Part shown: one piece after another, positions 16,178 through 25,002 of the stretch
Layout: each line of letters begins with the position of its first letter
Position numbering within the stretch: the first letter of the stretch is position 1
From: Pyrobaculum islandicum DSM 4184
GTDB lineage: Archaea; Thermoproteota; Thermoprotei; Thermoproteales; Thermoproteaceae
DNA: 64,000 bases
Assembly (NCBI RefSeq): GCF_000015205.1
Contig: NC_008701.1
Span: 1 to 64,000, forward strand
Direction: 5' to 3'
Translations under genes and position numbers: made by a program
The notes under the pieces: generated by a model
Databases searched by the model: none
What the model saw: the letters and a program-made list of their open reading frames with translations, nothing else
What the model was told of the DNA's origin: nothing

Positions 16178-17203
16178 TTATCTGCCTCTTCCGCCGCCGC
16201 CCCAATTGCCCTGTCCGCTTCCAGAGCCGCCGCCGGATCCTTGGCCGCCGCTCCAGCCTCCGCTACCACCGCCGCTAGCCTGTCCGCCCGCCCCACCTTG
16301 TCCGCCTCCACTGCTCTGTCCGCTGCCTCCGGCCTCTCCGCTGGCTCCTCCTATGGGAGCTTTACGTTGTTTTATAATTTCTTTAATTATCTCACGTATC
16401 TCCGCCCCCCTCTGTGATGCAATTTTACTGACGACCTTGCCTCTCTCTTCTGGAGTTAGGGTCTTTAACTCCTGGAGTATAGATATTGTCTCGTTGATTA
16501 TACGAGCGCGTAGGGCTAGGATTTGAGACAGCTGGGCCATTTTCATTTTTTCGAGGTGGCTCTGTAGCTCTCTGAGACGTTCCATTACTTTCTCAAGGCG
16601 GTCGATGGCTTTGTCTAACTCAGACATATTCATATTTCTCACTAGATCTGAGACGTTGGCCCATCTATATACTTCACGTAATAGCTTAAGTCTCTCTATA
16701 TTTCTATCTATTGCGCCAATTGCTGTACGAGAGGCATTTACAAGGCCAAGCAAGGCTCTAACTCTCATCAGAGTCCTAAGGCCCCTCTCTGTGGCGTTGT
16801 CTATGTCGGCGGAGGCGTTGATGTGTGCATAGACCCGATCCACGGTTCTGTTTAAATGCTTGCCCAGCTCCTTTATGGCGGCTAGCCTAATCTCCCTAAT
16901 CTGTTGAAACACCGCCTTGGGGTCTGACACATTTAGCATCTTTAGCTCTCCCACGCCGATCATGGGGAGCGGCCGCGCCGTGGGCGTCGTAATTATAAAT
17001 GTCTTATTTAACTGAGATAGTAACACGTCGCACTGTGGCAAGGTGAAGTTTGCCCCAGTTACATTTACATATAGTTCTATAGCTTTACATTTTAGCCATA
17101 GGTGGAAGTCCGACGCATTTACCGAAGCCGCCTGGGCCAGGGCGGCCAGTGCCGCCAGCGCAATTACCGGGATTAGTTTCTTTTCCATGGCTTTTTTAGA
17201 CAT
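16178..17203 (-). CDS. Secreted coiled-coil protein with Gly-rich tail
   Basis: A 341-residue protein with a signal peptide (KKLIPVIALAALAALAQA). A helical, coiled-coil middle (residues 100-270) is rich in Arg, Leu and Glu, with several N-glycosylation sequons. The tail from about residue 275 is almost only Gly, Ser, Gln and Ala with few aromatic residues. Gly-rich tails of this type occur in surface adhesins and filament proteins. It is divergent from the membrane-tethered wHTH gene at 17273, so the two may be linked. Confidence 0.7.
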   Translation of the reverse strand: MSKKAMEKKLIPVIALAALAALAQAASVNASDFHLWLKCKAIELYVNVTGANFTLPQCDVLLSQLNKTFIITTPTARPLPMIGVGELKMLNVSDPKAVFQQIREIRLAAIKELGKHLNRTVDRVYAHINASADIDNATERGLRTLMRVRALLGLVNASRTAIGAIDRNIERLKLLREVYRWANVSDLVRNMNMSELDKAIDRLEKVMERLRELQSHLEKMKMAQLSQILALRARIINETISILQELKTLTPEERGKVVSKIASQRGAEIREIIKEIIKQRKAPIGGASGEAGGSGQSSGGGQGGAGGQASGGGSGGWSGGQGSGGGSGSGQGNWGGGGRGR

Positions 17204-17272
17204 AGGGGGGATAAATAGTCCCGCCGCGGAACTACGCGCGAAACTTTAAAATAGACAGGCGGAACAACAGCC

Positions 17273-18145
17273 ATGCTGGTGATATTAAACCTCACCGCGC
17301 CTCCAGTCCTCATACTCCTCCTCCCAGCCGCCATGTTTGGAAACTACACGCTTCCCGCGCCTCCCGCCTCCGACGTGGCGGCCTTTACGCCGAGCGGCGC
17401 CGCCTTGCCCACCTGGGTAGTCGGCGGCAACCTGTATATACTACAGGGAGGAGACCCCGCCGTAGCTATATACGTCCCCCGGTTTGAAAACTCCAGTGGT
17501 GTGTATAAAGTAAGCCTAGGCAGGGGCGACATCATAATCCAAGCGCCTCCCGGGGTAATGATACAAGACGTAAACCCCCTGCCTAGACAGACGAAGCTGA
17601 ACAAGACAGGCCTATATCTCTACCTCACAGGCCCCGCCACAGTCACGTACTACTTCTTCAAGGTAGAGATAAAGCCGCCCCCAACCCCGCCGCCTCCGAC
17701 AACTCCAGCCACGCCAACGGCTACAACTCCTCCTGTAACTACGCCACCTGCCACAACGCCCCCGGCGACCACGCCTACGCCTCAGCCTACGCCGACTGCT
17801 ACAGCAACTCCCACGCCGCCTTCTGGCGCCGGGGCGCAGGTGCCTATGTGGCTTGTTGGCGTGGCTGTTGTGGCGGTGGCGGCTGTGGCGGTTGTGGCTT
17901 ATCTGTTGACTAGGAGGGGGGGCGGCGGGGGCGACTGCGGCGATTTACACGAGACGGATATAGCCATCCTCAAGGAGCTTGAGAAGAGGGGCGGCTCTGC
18001 CGAGAGGGGGGAGCTCCAGGAGGCTCTCGGCCTTCCGAAGACCACCCTCCACAGGCACCTCCACAAGCTCTCCAAATACGGCTTCGTGAGGCTGGTGCAG
18101 TTGGGCGGGTCCCAGAGGGTTGAGCTGGTTAGGGGCTGTAGGTGA
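17273..18145 (+). CDS. Membrane-tethered winged-HTH regulator
   Basis: A 290-residue protein in four parts: a hydrophobic N-terminus acting as a signal, an outer beta-rich domain (residues 20-130), a Pro/Thr linker (about 135-185), one transmembrane helix (about 190-215) and a cytoplasmic winged helix-turn-helix (about 225-285; LKELEKRGGSAERGELQEAL then KTTLHRHLHKLSKYGFV). The wHTH resembles MarR/ArsR-type domains. ATG 17273 has a TATA-like TTTAAAATA 25 nt upstream. It probably senses something outside the cell and acts on DNA directly. The neighbouring secreted protein gene is a plausible target. Confidence 0.8.
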   Translation: MLVILNLTAPPVLILLLPAAMFGNYTLPAPPASDVAAFTPSGAALPTWVVGGNLYILQGGDPAVAIYVPRFENSSGVYKVSLGRGDIIIQAPPGVMIQDVNPLPRQTKLNKTGLYLYLTGPATVTYYFFKVEIKPPPTPPPPTTPATPTATTPPVTTPPATTPPATTPTPQPTPTATATPTPPSGAGAQVPMWLVGVAVVAVAAVAVVAYLLTRRGGGGGDCGDLHETDIAILKELEKRGGSAERGELQEALGLPKTTLHRHLHKLSKYGFVRLVQLGGSQRVELVRGCR

Positions 18146-19062
18146 TGGATTTTTCCCCGGTGGGGGAGGAGTCCCTCGGGGTTAGGTCGATGTGTTTCTA
18201 TGTCGAGACTCGCGACGTGAGGATACTCTTCGACGCGGGGGTGTCCCTAGCGCCGAGGCGCTTCGGGCTGCCGCCGCACCCCCGGGAGTTGGAGAGGGCC
18301 CGGGCGGTGAGGGCTGAGATACTGCGGCTTGCAGAGGCCGCCGACGTGGTCACTGTCAGCCATTACCACCGAGACCACTTCACCCCCTGGTACCCCAGCG
18401 TTTATATGGCTACAGACGGCGAAATGTACAAGAGAGTGTACAGGGGGAAGAAGGTCCTCATGAAGAGCCCCCAAGACCTGAACTGGTCCCAGAGGAGGAG
18501 ACACTACGGTCTCTCCAAGGCCCTCCAGGAGACGGGGGCGGAGGCGGTTTACGCAGACGGCGGCGAGTGGACCTTCGGGGAGACGAGGGTCGCCGCCTCC
18601 CCGCCCCTCTGGCACGGCCCCGCCGGGTCGAAGACGGGGCGTGTCGTCGGCTTTGCCGTCAGCGACGGCGAGGAGAGGCTTGTGTTTCTCCCAGACGTAG
18701 AGGGGCCTCTGGAGCCGGAGCCCATCGCCTTCGCCAGAGAGGCGAGGCCCACCGTGGTAGTCGTCGGGGGGCCGCCCACCTACCTCGGCTGGGATCTCGA
18801 GAAGGCGATTAAGAACCTCGCCGAGCTAGTGGAGCTGAGACCCCACACCCTAGTCCTCGCCCACCACCTCCTCCGGGATATGCAGTGGAGAGAGAAAGTG
18901 GCGCCTCTCTTTGAGCTGGCCGAGAGGAGGGGGGTGGAGGTGGCCACCTACGCCAGTCTCGCCGGGAGGCCCGAGGAGCTTTTGGAGGCCAGGAGGAGGG
19001 AGCTCTATGCCAAAGAGCCCGCCGCGGCTGTGGAGACGGGGGAGGGGGAAGAGGAGGACTAG
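18145..19062 (+). CDS. UPF0282-type metallo-beta-lactamase-fold hydrolase
   Basis: A 305-residue MBL-fold protein. The start EESLGVRSMCFYVETRDVRILFDAGV matches the UPF0282 family, and the metal motif is SHYHRDHFTPW. A later aspartate (FLPDVEGP) and histidine (LAHHLLRD) complete a likely metal site. The substrate is unknown. Its ATG overlaps the stop of the wHTH gene by one base (TGATG), so the two are coupled. It overlaps the convergent radical SAM gene by 4 bp. Confidence 0.85.
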   Translation: MDFSPVGEESLGVRSMCFYVETRDVRILFDAGVSLAPRRFGLPPHPRELERARAVRAEILRLAEAADVVTVSHYHRDHFTPWYPSVYMATDGEMYKRVYRGKKVLMKSPQDLNWSQRRRHYGLSKALQETGAEAVYADGGEWTFGETRVAASPPLWHGPAGSKTGRVVGFAVSDGEERLVFLPDVEGPLEPEPIAFAREARPTVVVVGGPPTYLGWDLEKAIKNLAELVELRPHTLVLAHHLLRDMQWREKVAPLFELAERRGVEVATYASLAGRPEELLEARRRELYAKEPAAAVETGEGEEED

Positions 19063-20153
19063 AGATAGGCGCGGTAGAGGTTGCCATAGCGGCCTGGCCT
19101 ACCTCTGACGGGGATTTCGTGGCCACATCTGGGGCACCTCCCCTCTCTTAGCTCTATTCTTACAGCTCTGTCGCCGTATCTCTTGACGACGGGGTATCCG
19201 CACTTGGGGCAGTAGGTGTGTTGCCCCGGGTGCCCAGGTACGTTGCCCACGTATACGTAGTCTAGCTCTCTCCTCGCCCTGCGCCATATAGATTCGAGAA
19301 GGTCGGGCGGGGTGGGCGGGTTGTAGAGCCTGTGCGCCGGGTGGTAGGCCGTGATATGTAGCGGGGTTTCTCGGCCGAAAGAGGCCACGGCGTTTACTAC
19401 TTCGTCTGCCTCGTCGTCGTTTACCCCCGGGATCACCAAGTACGTGAATTCTATGTAGATGCCGAGTCTCTTTGCCGCTCTGGCCGTGGAGAGCATCTTG
19501 TCTAAATCCGCCCCGAGCCACCTTTTATACGTCTGCCTGCCCCCCTTTATGTCTATGTTCATGCCCTCCATGCCGGCAGAGGCTAGTCGCGCCAGAACTT
19601 CCTCAGTGAGGTAGCCATTGGTATTTATAGAGGTATGTAGCCCAGCGGCCCTCGCCAGCTTGAACAAATCCTCTGCGTATTCCGCCAGAAGGGTGGGCTC
19701 GTTGAAGCTTATGTTTACGCCAGAGTCTCCGTTTTCCACAGCCCACTTAACTACCTCCTCTGGTTGGACGTAGCGGCCCACGGGAGACGCCACTTTGCTT
19801 ATATGCCAGTTTTGACACCAGGCGCAGGGGAAGTTACAGCCCCACGTGCTTATGGTCATGGCCGAAGTGCCGGGGTAGAAGTGGTAGAGAGGCTTTATCT
19901 CCATGGGCCTAGATTCAGCCGCCGTCAGTAAGCCATATGCCGCTGTGTAGAGCCTGCCCCCGAGACTAAATCTCATGCCGCAGGCCCCCATGGCGCCGTC
20001 TCTCAGCCTACAGCGGCGGTGGCAGAGCTTACATACGACAGCCCCGCCGGCAGTCTCAAAGTAGGGAGAGGGCCTCACGTTGGGCAGGCGGAGGAGACTC
20101 TCGTCGACTTTATAGACAACCTCCGGCCAAGAGTATATCACATATAGCCCCAT
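19059..20153 (-). CDS. amrS: AmmeMemoRadiSam system radical SAM enzyme (AmrS-like)
   Basis: A 364-residue radical SAM protein. The cluster motif is WGCNFPCAWCQNW near residue 100, preceded by a cysteine set CKLCHRRC and followed by the SFNEPT glycine/glutamate region. A C-terminal zinc ribbon (CPKCGYPV...CPRCGHEI) is typical of the AmrS group of pyruvate-formate-lyase-activating-like proteins. The AmrA/AmrB partners (AMMECR1, MEMO) are not in this window. Its physiological reaction is not settled. Confidence 0.88.
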   Translation of the reverse strand: MGLYVIYSWPEVVYKVDESLLRLPNVRPSPYFETAGGAVVCKLCHRRCRLRDGAMGACGMRFSLGGRLYTAAYGLLTAAESRPMEIKPLYHFYPGTSAMTISTWGCNFPCAWCQNWHISKVASPVGRYVQPEEVVKWAVENGDSGVNISFNEPTLLAEYAEDLFKLARAAGLHTSINTNGYLTEEVLARLASAGMEGMNIDIKGGRQTYKRWLGADLDKMLSTARAAKRLGIYIEFTYLVIPGVNDDEADEVVNAVASFGRETPLHITAYHPAHRLYNPPTPPDLLESIWRRARRELDYVYVGNVPGHPGQHTYCPKCGYPVVKRYGDRAVRIELREGRCPRCGHEIPVRGRPGRYGNLYRAYL

Positions 20154-20301
20154 GTAAAAGTTTTAAGTAGGTTTCTAAGCCAGAGTGAGGATCTGTGACT
20201 GGCGAGGGCGAGTCCGACCGGTGGCGACGCCGGGCCGGTTGTACGCAATGGCTCTCCTAAAAACGACGTAATGTTTAAATACCCCAGGATTTTGACAAGG
20301 C

Positions 20302-20532
20302 ATGTCGCTATTGATTCTTTTTAAAGGCGATGTGCCGCCGCATTGGAAAAGCCTAAAGGCAGAGGGGCTGGAGGTGAAGTCGTTGAAAGAGGGCCTCCCT
20401 CCGTTGGAGGGGAAGTTTGTAGTGGTTGTGGGAGATAGAGAACTAGCCGAGAGGTTAAAAGTTGGATATATGACAGAGGAGGAGGCAGAAGACTTCTACA
20501 AGTTCCTCATCCAGAGGCTTTCCTCCTCTTGA
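20302..20532 (+). CDS. Small Rossmann-like protein (paralogue family)
   Basis: A 76-residue protein with an alternating beta/alpha pattern: LLILFKGDVP, then GKFVVVVGDRELAERL, then an acidic C-terminal helix (EEEAEDFYKFL). Its second half matches the shorter copy at 6710, and the whole pattern matches the 72-residue protein at 24739. TATA-like TTTAAATA lies about 25 nt before ATG 20302. It overlaps the convergent gene by 26 bp. Function unknown. The preceding 148-bp gap (20154-20301) is GC-rich and could encode a small RNA, but I see no diagnostic motif. Confidence 0.65.
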   Translation: MSLLILFKGDVPPHWKSLKAEGLEVKSLKEGLPPLEGKFVVVVGDRELAERLKVGYMTEEEAEDFYKFLIQRLSSS

Positions 20533-22588
20533 TATATAGATACCCGCCTGCAGTTGCTACAGCTGTTGCTATTGCAATAACGTAGGCGGCCGGCGGCGCG
20601 GCTGTCTCTTGTTGTAGAGACTCGCGAGTTGGGGGTGGCCGTTTCGTAGAGTTTGTCACAGATACCGTCACTATATATGGCATAGTGTAGAGATTGCCGT
20701 ATTGATCTGTGTAGCTCAGCAAGAGCTGTATGTCGTAATTGCCGGGCGCCGTGGCGTTAAAGCTGAGGGGTATGGTGGCGGTCTGTTGCGGGTCTAGCTG
20801 TCCCGCGAAATATATCGGCGCAGTTATCGGCCTAATGCCACGCGGCGGTTTCGCCTCTACCTGGAGGTTTGTAACTGGGGCGAAGCCCTTGTTGACTACA
20901 GTGATAGAGATATAGAAGGTCCTCCTCGGCTCTACTATCTGGGGGACGACAGATATGCTTGTGATGTTGACAACAGGCGTCTGGAGGGCTTGGAGGTAGA
21001 AGTTTCCCTGCGCCGTGCCTGCGGTCCCCAGCTCGGTGGTGTATATAATGTTGTAGGTAAAGGCTATTGCGCCACTGTAGGTGGCGGGCACTATAAAAGA
21101 GATGGGTAGCTGGGCGCTTTCCAGGGGGGCAAGTCTGCCTATCTGGAAGGTGTAGGTCGGCGCCAGGAGGGCTGACGTCGCTGGCGATATTGTCACCACT
21201 GCCTTCTGTACTACTACGTCTCCACTGTTGATAATTGTAACGACAACTGTCCTATTGCCGCCGGATTTGACGAGAGAGGGGCTCGGCACTACTGTAAATA
21301 TGGAAGACGAGGGAACAGGGAGACTTACCATATACTGGTCTGTGCCCTGTCTGTGGTAGATTATGACGGCGATGACGACGGGCTGGTTGGAGAGGGGCAT
21401 CACGACGAGGTTAGCAGCCGCCTTGTCCACTCCGCCGAAGGTATATGGCATGGGCTTGTCTACGGCGGCGTTAGACATAGATACCGTGGCGTTAAAGGGC
21501 CCCGGCGCCGAGACGTAGAGAGTTACGTTGTTGGCAACGCCCGCGATTAGGCGGGTCGGCCTTACGTCAAGCCTAGAGGCGCCGCCCGCCGGCTGTTGTA
21601 CGGCGGCGGAGGCCAACACTTGGTCTATCTTCGACACGCCGGCGATTTGGTACATCACCTGTGCCGTGAAAGTGACGACGGAGGAGACGGGGTAGACGTC
21701 TAGCGACGCGGAGCCGCGACCGCCTCTGATGGGAATCGACACACTTGACTGAGGCATAACCGCCCCCGACGCCGTTATAACTGCTTGGCCGTCGGCAGGC
21801 GTTGGCAAGACGACTGTGAGATTCACGCGGTTATACCTATTTGCATAGAGTACGGTTGGGGTTATATAGAGGAGGGGCGGTGGGGGAGGCGTGACGGACA
21901 ACGGCACAGCGTAGGCTAAAACCACAGGGTTCCCCAGCCAGTCTCTCGTCTGGATTGTCGCTTGTAGAGAGGCGCTGGGGCTGTCGGCCGCGACGACTAC
22001 AGACACGACCGCCTGTCTGCCGCTGATAGCCACAGGGCCCGTTGGGGATACAACCCTGGCGCCCTGTCCTTGTATGGTCAAAACACCCACAAGGGCGTAG
22101 GGACTGGAGATAGTTAGGTTAATCTGGCTGGGGAGACCTAAGTATGTAACTCCTGCGGCTGTCACATTAGCCGTTGGATAGGGCGGTATGTAAACCTCGG
22201 CGTATTCCAGCTTCTCTATGCCGGTGGTGAGACTTGAGCCGACTGTCTTATATGTGGCGCGTATCGCCACGTTTACGGGGCACGTCACGTTGAGGGCCGA
22301 GGCCGAGGCCCGGAGCGCTATAGTGACTACGCCAGGCCCTGCCGACGGCAGAGAGACTGTCTCAAGCGGGGCGAGGTAGGGGCACCGGGGCGTCAGAGAG
22401 ACAGAAACGTCGACGTACTGTGCCGAGAGGTAGAAAGAGAGGCTCAACACGCCTACGTCACCTGGGAATTTGGGCAATTGCGTCCACCTAGCGCCGAGCC
22501 AGAGGTAGTCTACCGTGGGGCTTGCCACCGTCGTCTGGCCATAGGCGATGAGAGCTAGGGCGGCGGCCAGGAAAACCCTCTTGTCCAT
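20507..22588 (-). CDS. Large exported surface protein with C-terminal anchor
   Basis: About 693 residues. A signal peptide (RVFLAAALALIAYGQTTVA) is followed by repeated Ig/CARDB-like beta-sandwich modules, recognisable by patterns like VNKGFAPVTNLQVEAKPP and IINSGDVVVQKAVVTISP. The end has a transmembrane helix plus a KRRK stop-transfer signal. No catalytic motif is seen, so it is probably structural, or a binding module of the cell surface. ATG 22588 is preferred because a TATA-like TATATATA lies about 25 nt upstream. It is divergent from the permease at 22660. Confidence 0.75.
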   Translation of the reverse strand: MDKRVFLAAALALIAYGQTTVASPTVDYLWLGARWTQLPKFPGDVGVLSLSFYLSAQYVDVSVSLTPRCPYLAPLETVSLPSAGPGVVTIALRASASALNVTCPVNVAIRATYKTVGSSLTTGIEKLEYAEVYIPPYPTANVTAAGVTYLGLPSQINLTISSPYALVGVLTIQGQGARVVSPTGPVAISGRQAVVSVVVAADSPSASLQATIQTRDWLGNPVVLAYAVPLSVTPPPPPLLYITPTVLYANRYNRVNLTVVLPTPADGQAVITASGAVMPQSSVSIPIRGGRGSASLDVYPVSSVVTFTAQVMYQIAGVSKIDQVLASAAVQQPAGGASRLDVRPTRLIAGVANNVTLYVSAPGPFNATVSMSNAAVDKPMPYTFGGVDKAAANLVVMPLSNQPVVIAVIIYHRQGTDQYMVSLPVPSSSIFTVVPSPSLVKSGGNRTVVVTIINSGDVVVQKAVVTISPATSALLAPTYTFQIGRLAPLESAQLPISFIVPATYSGAIAFTYNIIYTTELGTAGTAQGNFYLQALQTPVVNITSISVVPQIVEPRRTFYISITVVNKGFAPVTNLQVEAKPPRGIRPITAPIYFAGQLDPQQTATIPLSFNATAPGNYDIQLLLSYTDQYGNLYTMPYIVTVSVTNSTKRPPPTRESLQQETAAPPAAYVIAIATAVATAGGYLYIKRRKASG

Positions 22589-22659
22589 AGTCGAGAGGGG
22601 CACCTCCTATATATATAAAACTCACGGTCTAGTGAGTTAACTTTATTACCTACACGGCC

Positions 22660-23862
22660 GTGGTGGGTGTGTTGTTGGAGATCTTGAGGCTGTCTTGGCA
22701 AGCCCTCTGGGAGAGGAAGGGGAGGACGGTGGGGGCTATCGTCGGCGTCGTCATTGCCTTCTCGGCGCTGAGCTACGCCTTGCTCCTCGGCCAGACCTTT
22801 AAGGACTATACCACGCGGTATTTCACCTCTAACTTCCAGACCAATGTGGTGTATGTCACAGGGACGCAGTTTACAGACGCAGACGTCGGCACTCTGTCGA
22901 CTATCGACGGCGTGGAGGCGGCTATCCCCATAGCCAGCGCCAGAGGCGTCGTCAGGATCTCGGGCCAGGCCGCGCCTATCCCAGTCACCGTATACGGCGT
23001 TGACCCTGCCCTCTTGAGACAACTCTTGCCGTCTAATGTAGTATACGATGGGGAGATGGTCGTTGGCTCTAGCATGGTGTTAATTGGATATTACGTAGCC
23101 TTCGACAGATCTACGGGACAACAGAGGATTTCCGTCGGGTCGCCCCTCTCCCTCTCCATAGGCCGGAGGTCGATAAACGCCATCGCCTCGGGGATATTGG
23201 CCACCGGGGCCCTGGGCTATATAGACACCGCCAGGGGGGTGGTGATGGACATCTCGTCCTTCCGCCAAGCCACTGGCGTGACGACGTACAGCGTGGTTGT
23301 GCTCGTGCTTAGAGACCCCTCTCTCGTGGAGCAAGTGGCTAACGACGTGAGAGCCGCCTTCCCCAACGTAGACGTGATATCCCCCCAGACGGTGCTCCAG
23401 ACTATAAACAGCTTCTTGACCTCCTTCCAACTCTTCCTCGGCCTAATAGCTGGGGTGAGTACAATCATCACCGCCCTCTGGCTCTACGACACTATGTCCA
23501 TAGGCGTAGTCCAGAGGACCAAGGAGATAGGAGTTCTGAGGGCCCTCGGCTACAAGAGGAGACACGTGCTGGCCATGTTCCTCGGGGAGGCCGCCATAGT
23601 TGCCCTCCTCGGCGTCGCCATTGGGGTCGCTCTGCTATTCCCCCTCTCGCAGATGGGGTTGCCCTTCGGTAGCCAAAGCGCCTCTGCCGCCACGCCCCGC
23701 ACGGCTCCCCACCCCACCTTCAACATATCTCACATTGAAGTAGATCCGCTTATTGTCGCAGCAACAGCCGCGCTTGTCATTGGGATAAACCTACTGGGCG
23801 CCCTTCTCCCAGCTTATAGAGCCAGTAGAATAAACATAGTGGCTGCCCTCCGTTACGAATGA
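22660..23862 (+). CDS. FtsX/MacB-type ABC transporter permease
   Basis: A 400-residue protein with the FtsX/MacB layout: one N-terminal membrane helix (GAIVGVVIAFSALSYALLL), a large outer domain (about residues 45-240), then three helices, with the conserved QRTKEIGVLRALGYKRRHVLAMFLGEA between the second and third. This group works with an ATPase for lipoprotein export, efflux or cell-wall regulation. No ATPase gene lies nearby. Instead it sits between a surface protein and a small membrane protein (ATGA overlap with 23859). The start is GTG 22660, with GTG 22669 as an alternative. Confidence 0.85.
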   Translation: MVGVLLEILRLSWQALWERKGRTVGAIVGVVIAFSALSYALLLGQTFKDYTTRYFTSNFQTNVVYVTGTQFTDADVGTLSTIDGVEAAIPIASARGVVRISGQAAPIPVTVYGVDPALLRQLLPSNVVYDGEMVVGSSMVLIGYYVAFDRSTGQQRISVGSPLSLSIGRRSINAIASGILATGALGYIDTARGVVMDISSFRQATGVTTYSVVVLVLRDPSLVEQVANDVRAAFPNVDVISPQTVLQTINSFLTSFQLFLGLIAGVSTIITALWLYDTMSIGVVQRTKEIGVLRALGYKRRHVLAMFLGEAAIVALLGVAIGVALLFPLSQMGLPFGSQSASAATPRTAPHPTFNISHIEVDPLIVAATAALVIGINLLGALLPAYRASRINIVAALRYE

Positions 23863-24401
23863 TATTATTCGTGGCAGATCTAACTACAGCAGCTCTTGCT
23901 ACATACATAGCATATCGCGTATTTCAAGCGTGGCAATCTCTCTACGACCGCAGACTCTCTCTATATTTCTTTGGCATGATCCTCCTGGCGGCCGCCTTGG
24001 TATTAGAAGCTGTAGTCGATATATATCTAGGCCTACTTAGAGAGACAGAGCCAGGCAGATTTGTGGCGAGACAAGAAGCGGTGTTTAGAGCCGTCGTAAA
24101 CCTTCTTCTCCTAGCCGCATTAACGCCGATTGCAATAGCGGTGACCCCCGCCATGTTTTATGCCATAGCGCCGTTGTTTATACTAGCGCCGGTAAACGCA
24201 ATTCTCGCCATCTATATCGCTGCCGTAATGTTTATCAAAACGGCAGAGCGGAAGGCCCCGCCGTATGTACCACTTGCCTTTACAGCTCTAACTATCTCTC
24301 TGTTATTCCCAATCTCAAGCAATATAGCCACCGTCTCTAGGCTACTAACTGCAGTTTTCCTCGCGTTGGGCATATGGCACGGAAGAGGCGCACCAGGCTA
24401 G
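23859..24401 (+). CDS. Polytopic membrane protein (hypothetical)
   Basis: A 180-residue protein with about six hydrophobic segments and no recognised motif. Its ATG overlaps the stop of the FtsX-type permease (ATGA) and its 3' end overlaps the wHTH gene at 24374, so the three are one transcript. It could be an auxiliary subunit or a membrane sensor for the regulator. Confidence 0.65.
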   Translation: MILFVADLTTAALATYIAYRVFQAWQSLYDRRLSLYFFGMILLAAALVLEAVVDIYLGLLRETEPGRFVARQEAVFRAVVNLLLLAALTPIAIAVTPAMFYAIAPLFILAPVNAILAIYIAAVMFIKTAERKAPPYVPLAFTALTISLLFPISSNIATVSRLLTAVFLALGIWHGRGAPG

Positions 24402-24631
24402 AGATAATTGCCGACATACTAGAGATTTTATCCACAGGCTGTAGACCGCCGACGCGGCTGGCCACAGAGGCCAACTTGGCATATGACCGTATGGCAAAGA
24501 TAGTAGAGGCTCTCGTCAAAAAGGGCCTAGTCAAAGAAGACTACGGAGTTTTCTGTATTACACAAGAGGGGTATAGACTGCTAGAGACTTACCGACAGTG
24601 GAGATGTTTTCTAGACACACTTGGCATATAA
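24374..24631 (+). CDS. Small winged-HTH regulator
   Basis: An 85-residue winged-helix protein of the archaeal HTH_45 type: IIADILEILSTG, then TRLATEANLAYDRMAKIVEALVKKGLV, the recognition helix region, and YRLLETYRQW at the end. It is the last gene after the permease (22660) and membrane protein (23859), overlapping the latter by 28 bp, and probably regulates that transcript. Confidence 0.8.
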   Translation: MARKRRTRLEIIADILEILSTGCRPPTRLATEANLAYDRMAKIVEALVKKGLVKEDYGVFCITQEGYRLLETYRQWRCFLDTLGI

Positions 24632-24738
24632 AGTACAATGAGAACCCCATAGCGGAGTTTATGTCTACAGAATAAAACTCGGCGTCGATCACCGGCGGAA
24701 ACAAATGGAGTCTCTCAAAGTCAAGCCCCCTGGAGACA

Positions 24739-24957
24739 TCACATGGGGGAGGGGGTTGAAAAAAGGAAGTTTATAAAGTCTTCAAATTCTTCTTTTGTAA
24801 AACAGCTGTACCCCATTTTTCTAGCTGTTTCACAATCTTCATAAAATACGACAATGTCAGAGCTCTCTAAAGGAGGTGTTTCAGAGATTTCAAACCCAAA
24901 TCTCTTAAGAACTTCGACGTAGCGTTCTGGCACCCTGCCTACAAAAACAACTCTCAC
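24739..24957 (-). CDS. Small Rossmann-like protein (paralogue family)
   Basis: A 72-residue protein starting at GTG 24957. The order RVVFVGRVPERYVEVLKRFG, a short linker, DIVVFYEDCETARKMGY and an acidic C-terminal helix (EEFEDFINFL) matches the protein at 20302 part for part. Two Cys are present. The gap to the wHTH gene is about 100 bp and holds nothing I recognise. Confidence 0.6.
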   Translation of the reverse strand: MRVVFVGRVPERYVEVLKRFGFEISETPPLESSDIVVFYEDCETARKMGYSCFTKEEFEDFINFLFSTPSPM

Positions 24958-25002
24958 GTTGTATTAAATGTTGTATAATAAAAATTTTATGTAGTGTCGA
25001 AA

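Noticed and set aside
20160-20300. C/D box sRNA in the GC-rich gap before 20302
   Set aside because: A GTGAGGA resembling box C is present, but no CTGA box D at a suitable distance was found.
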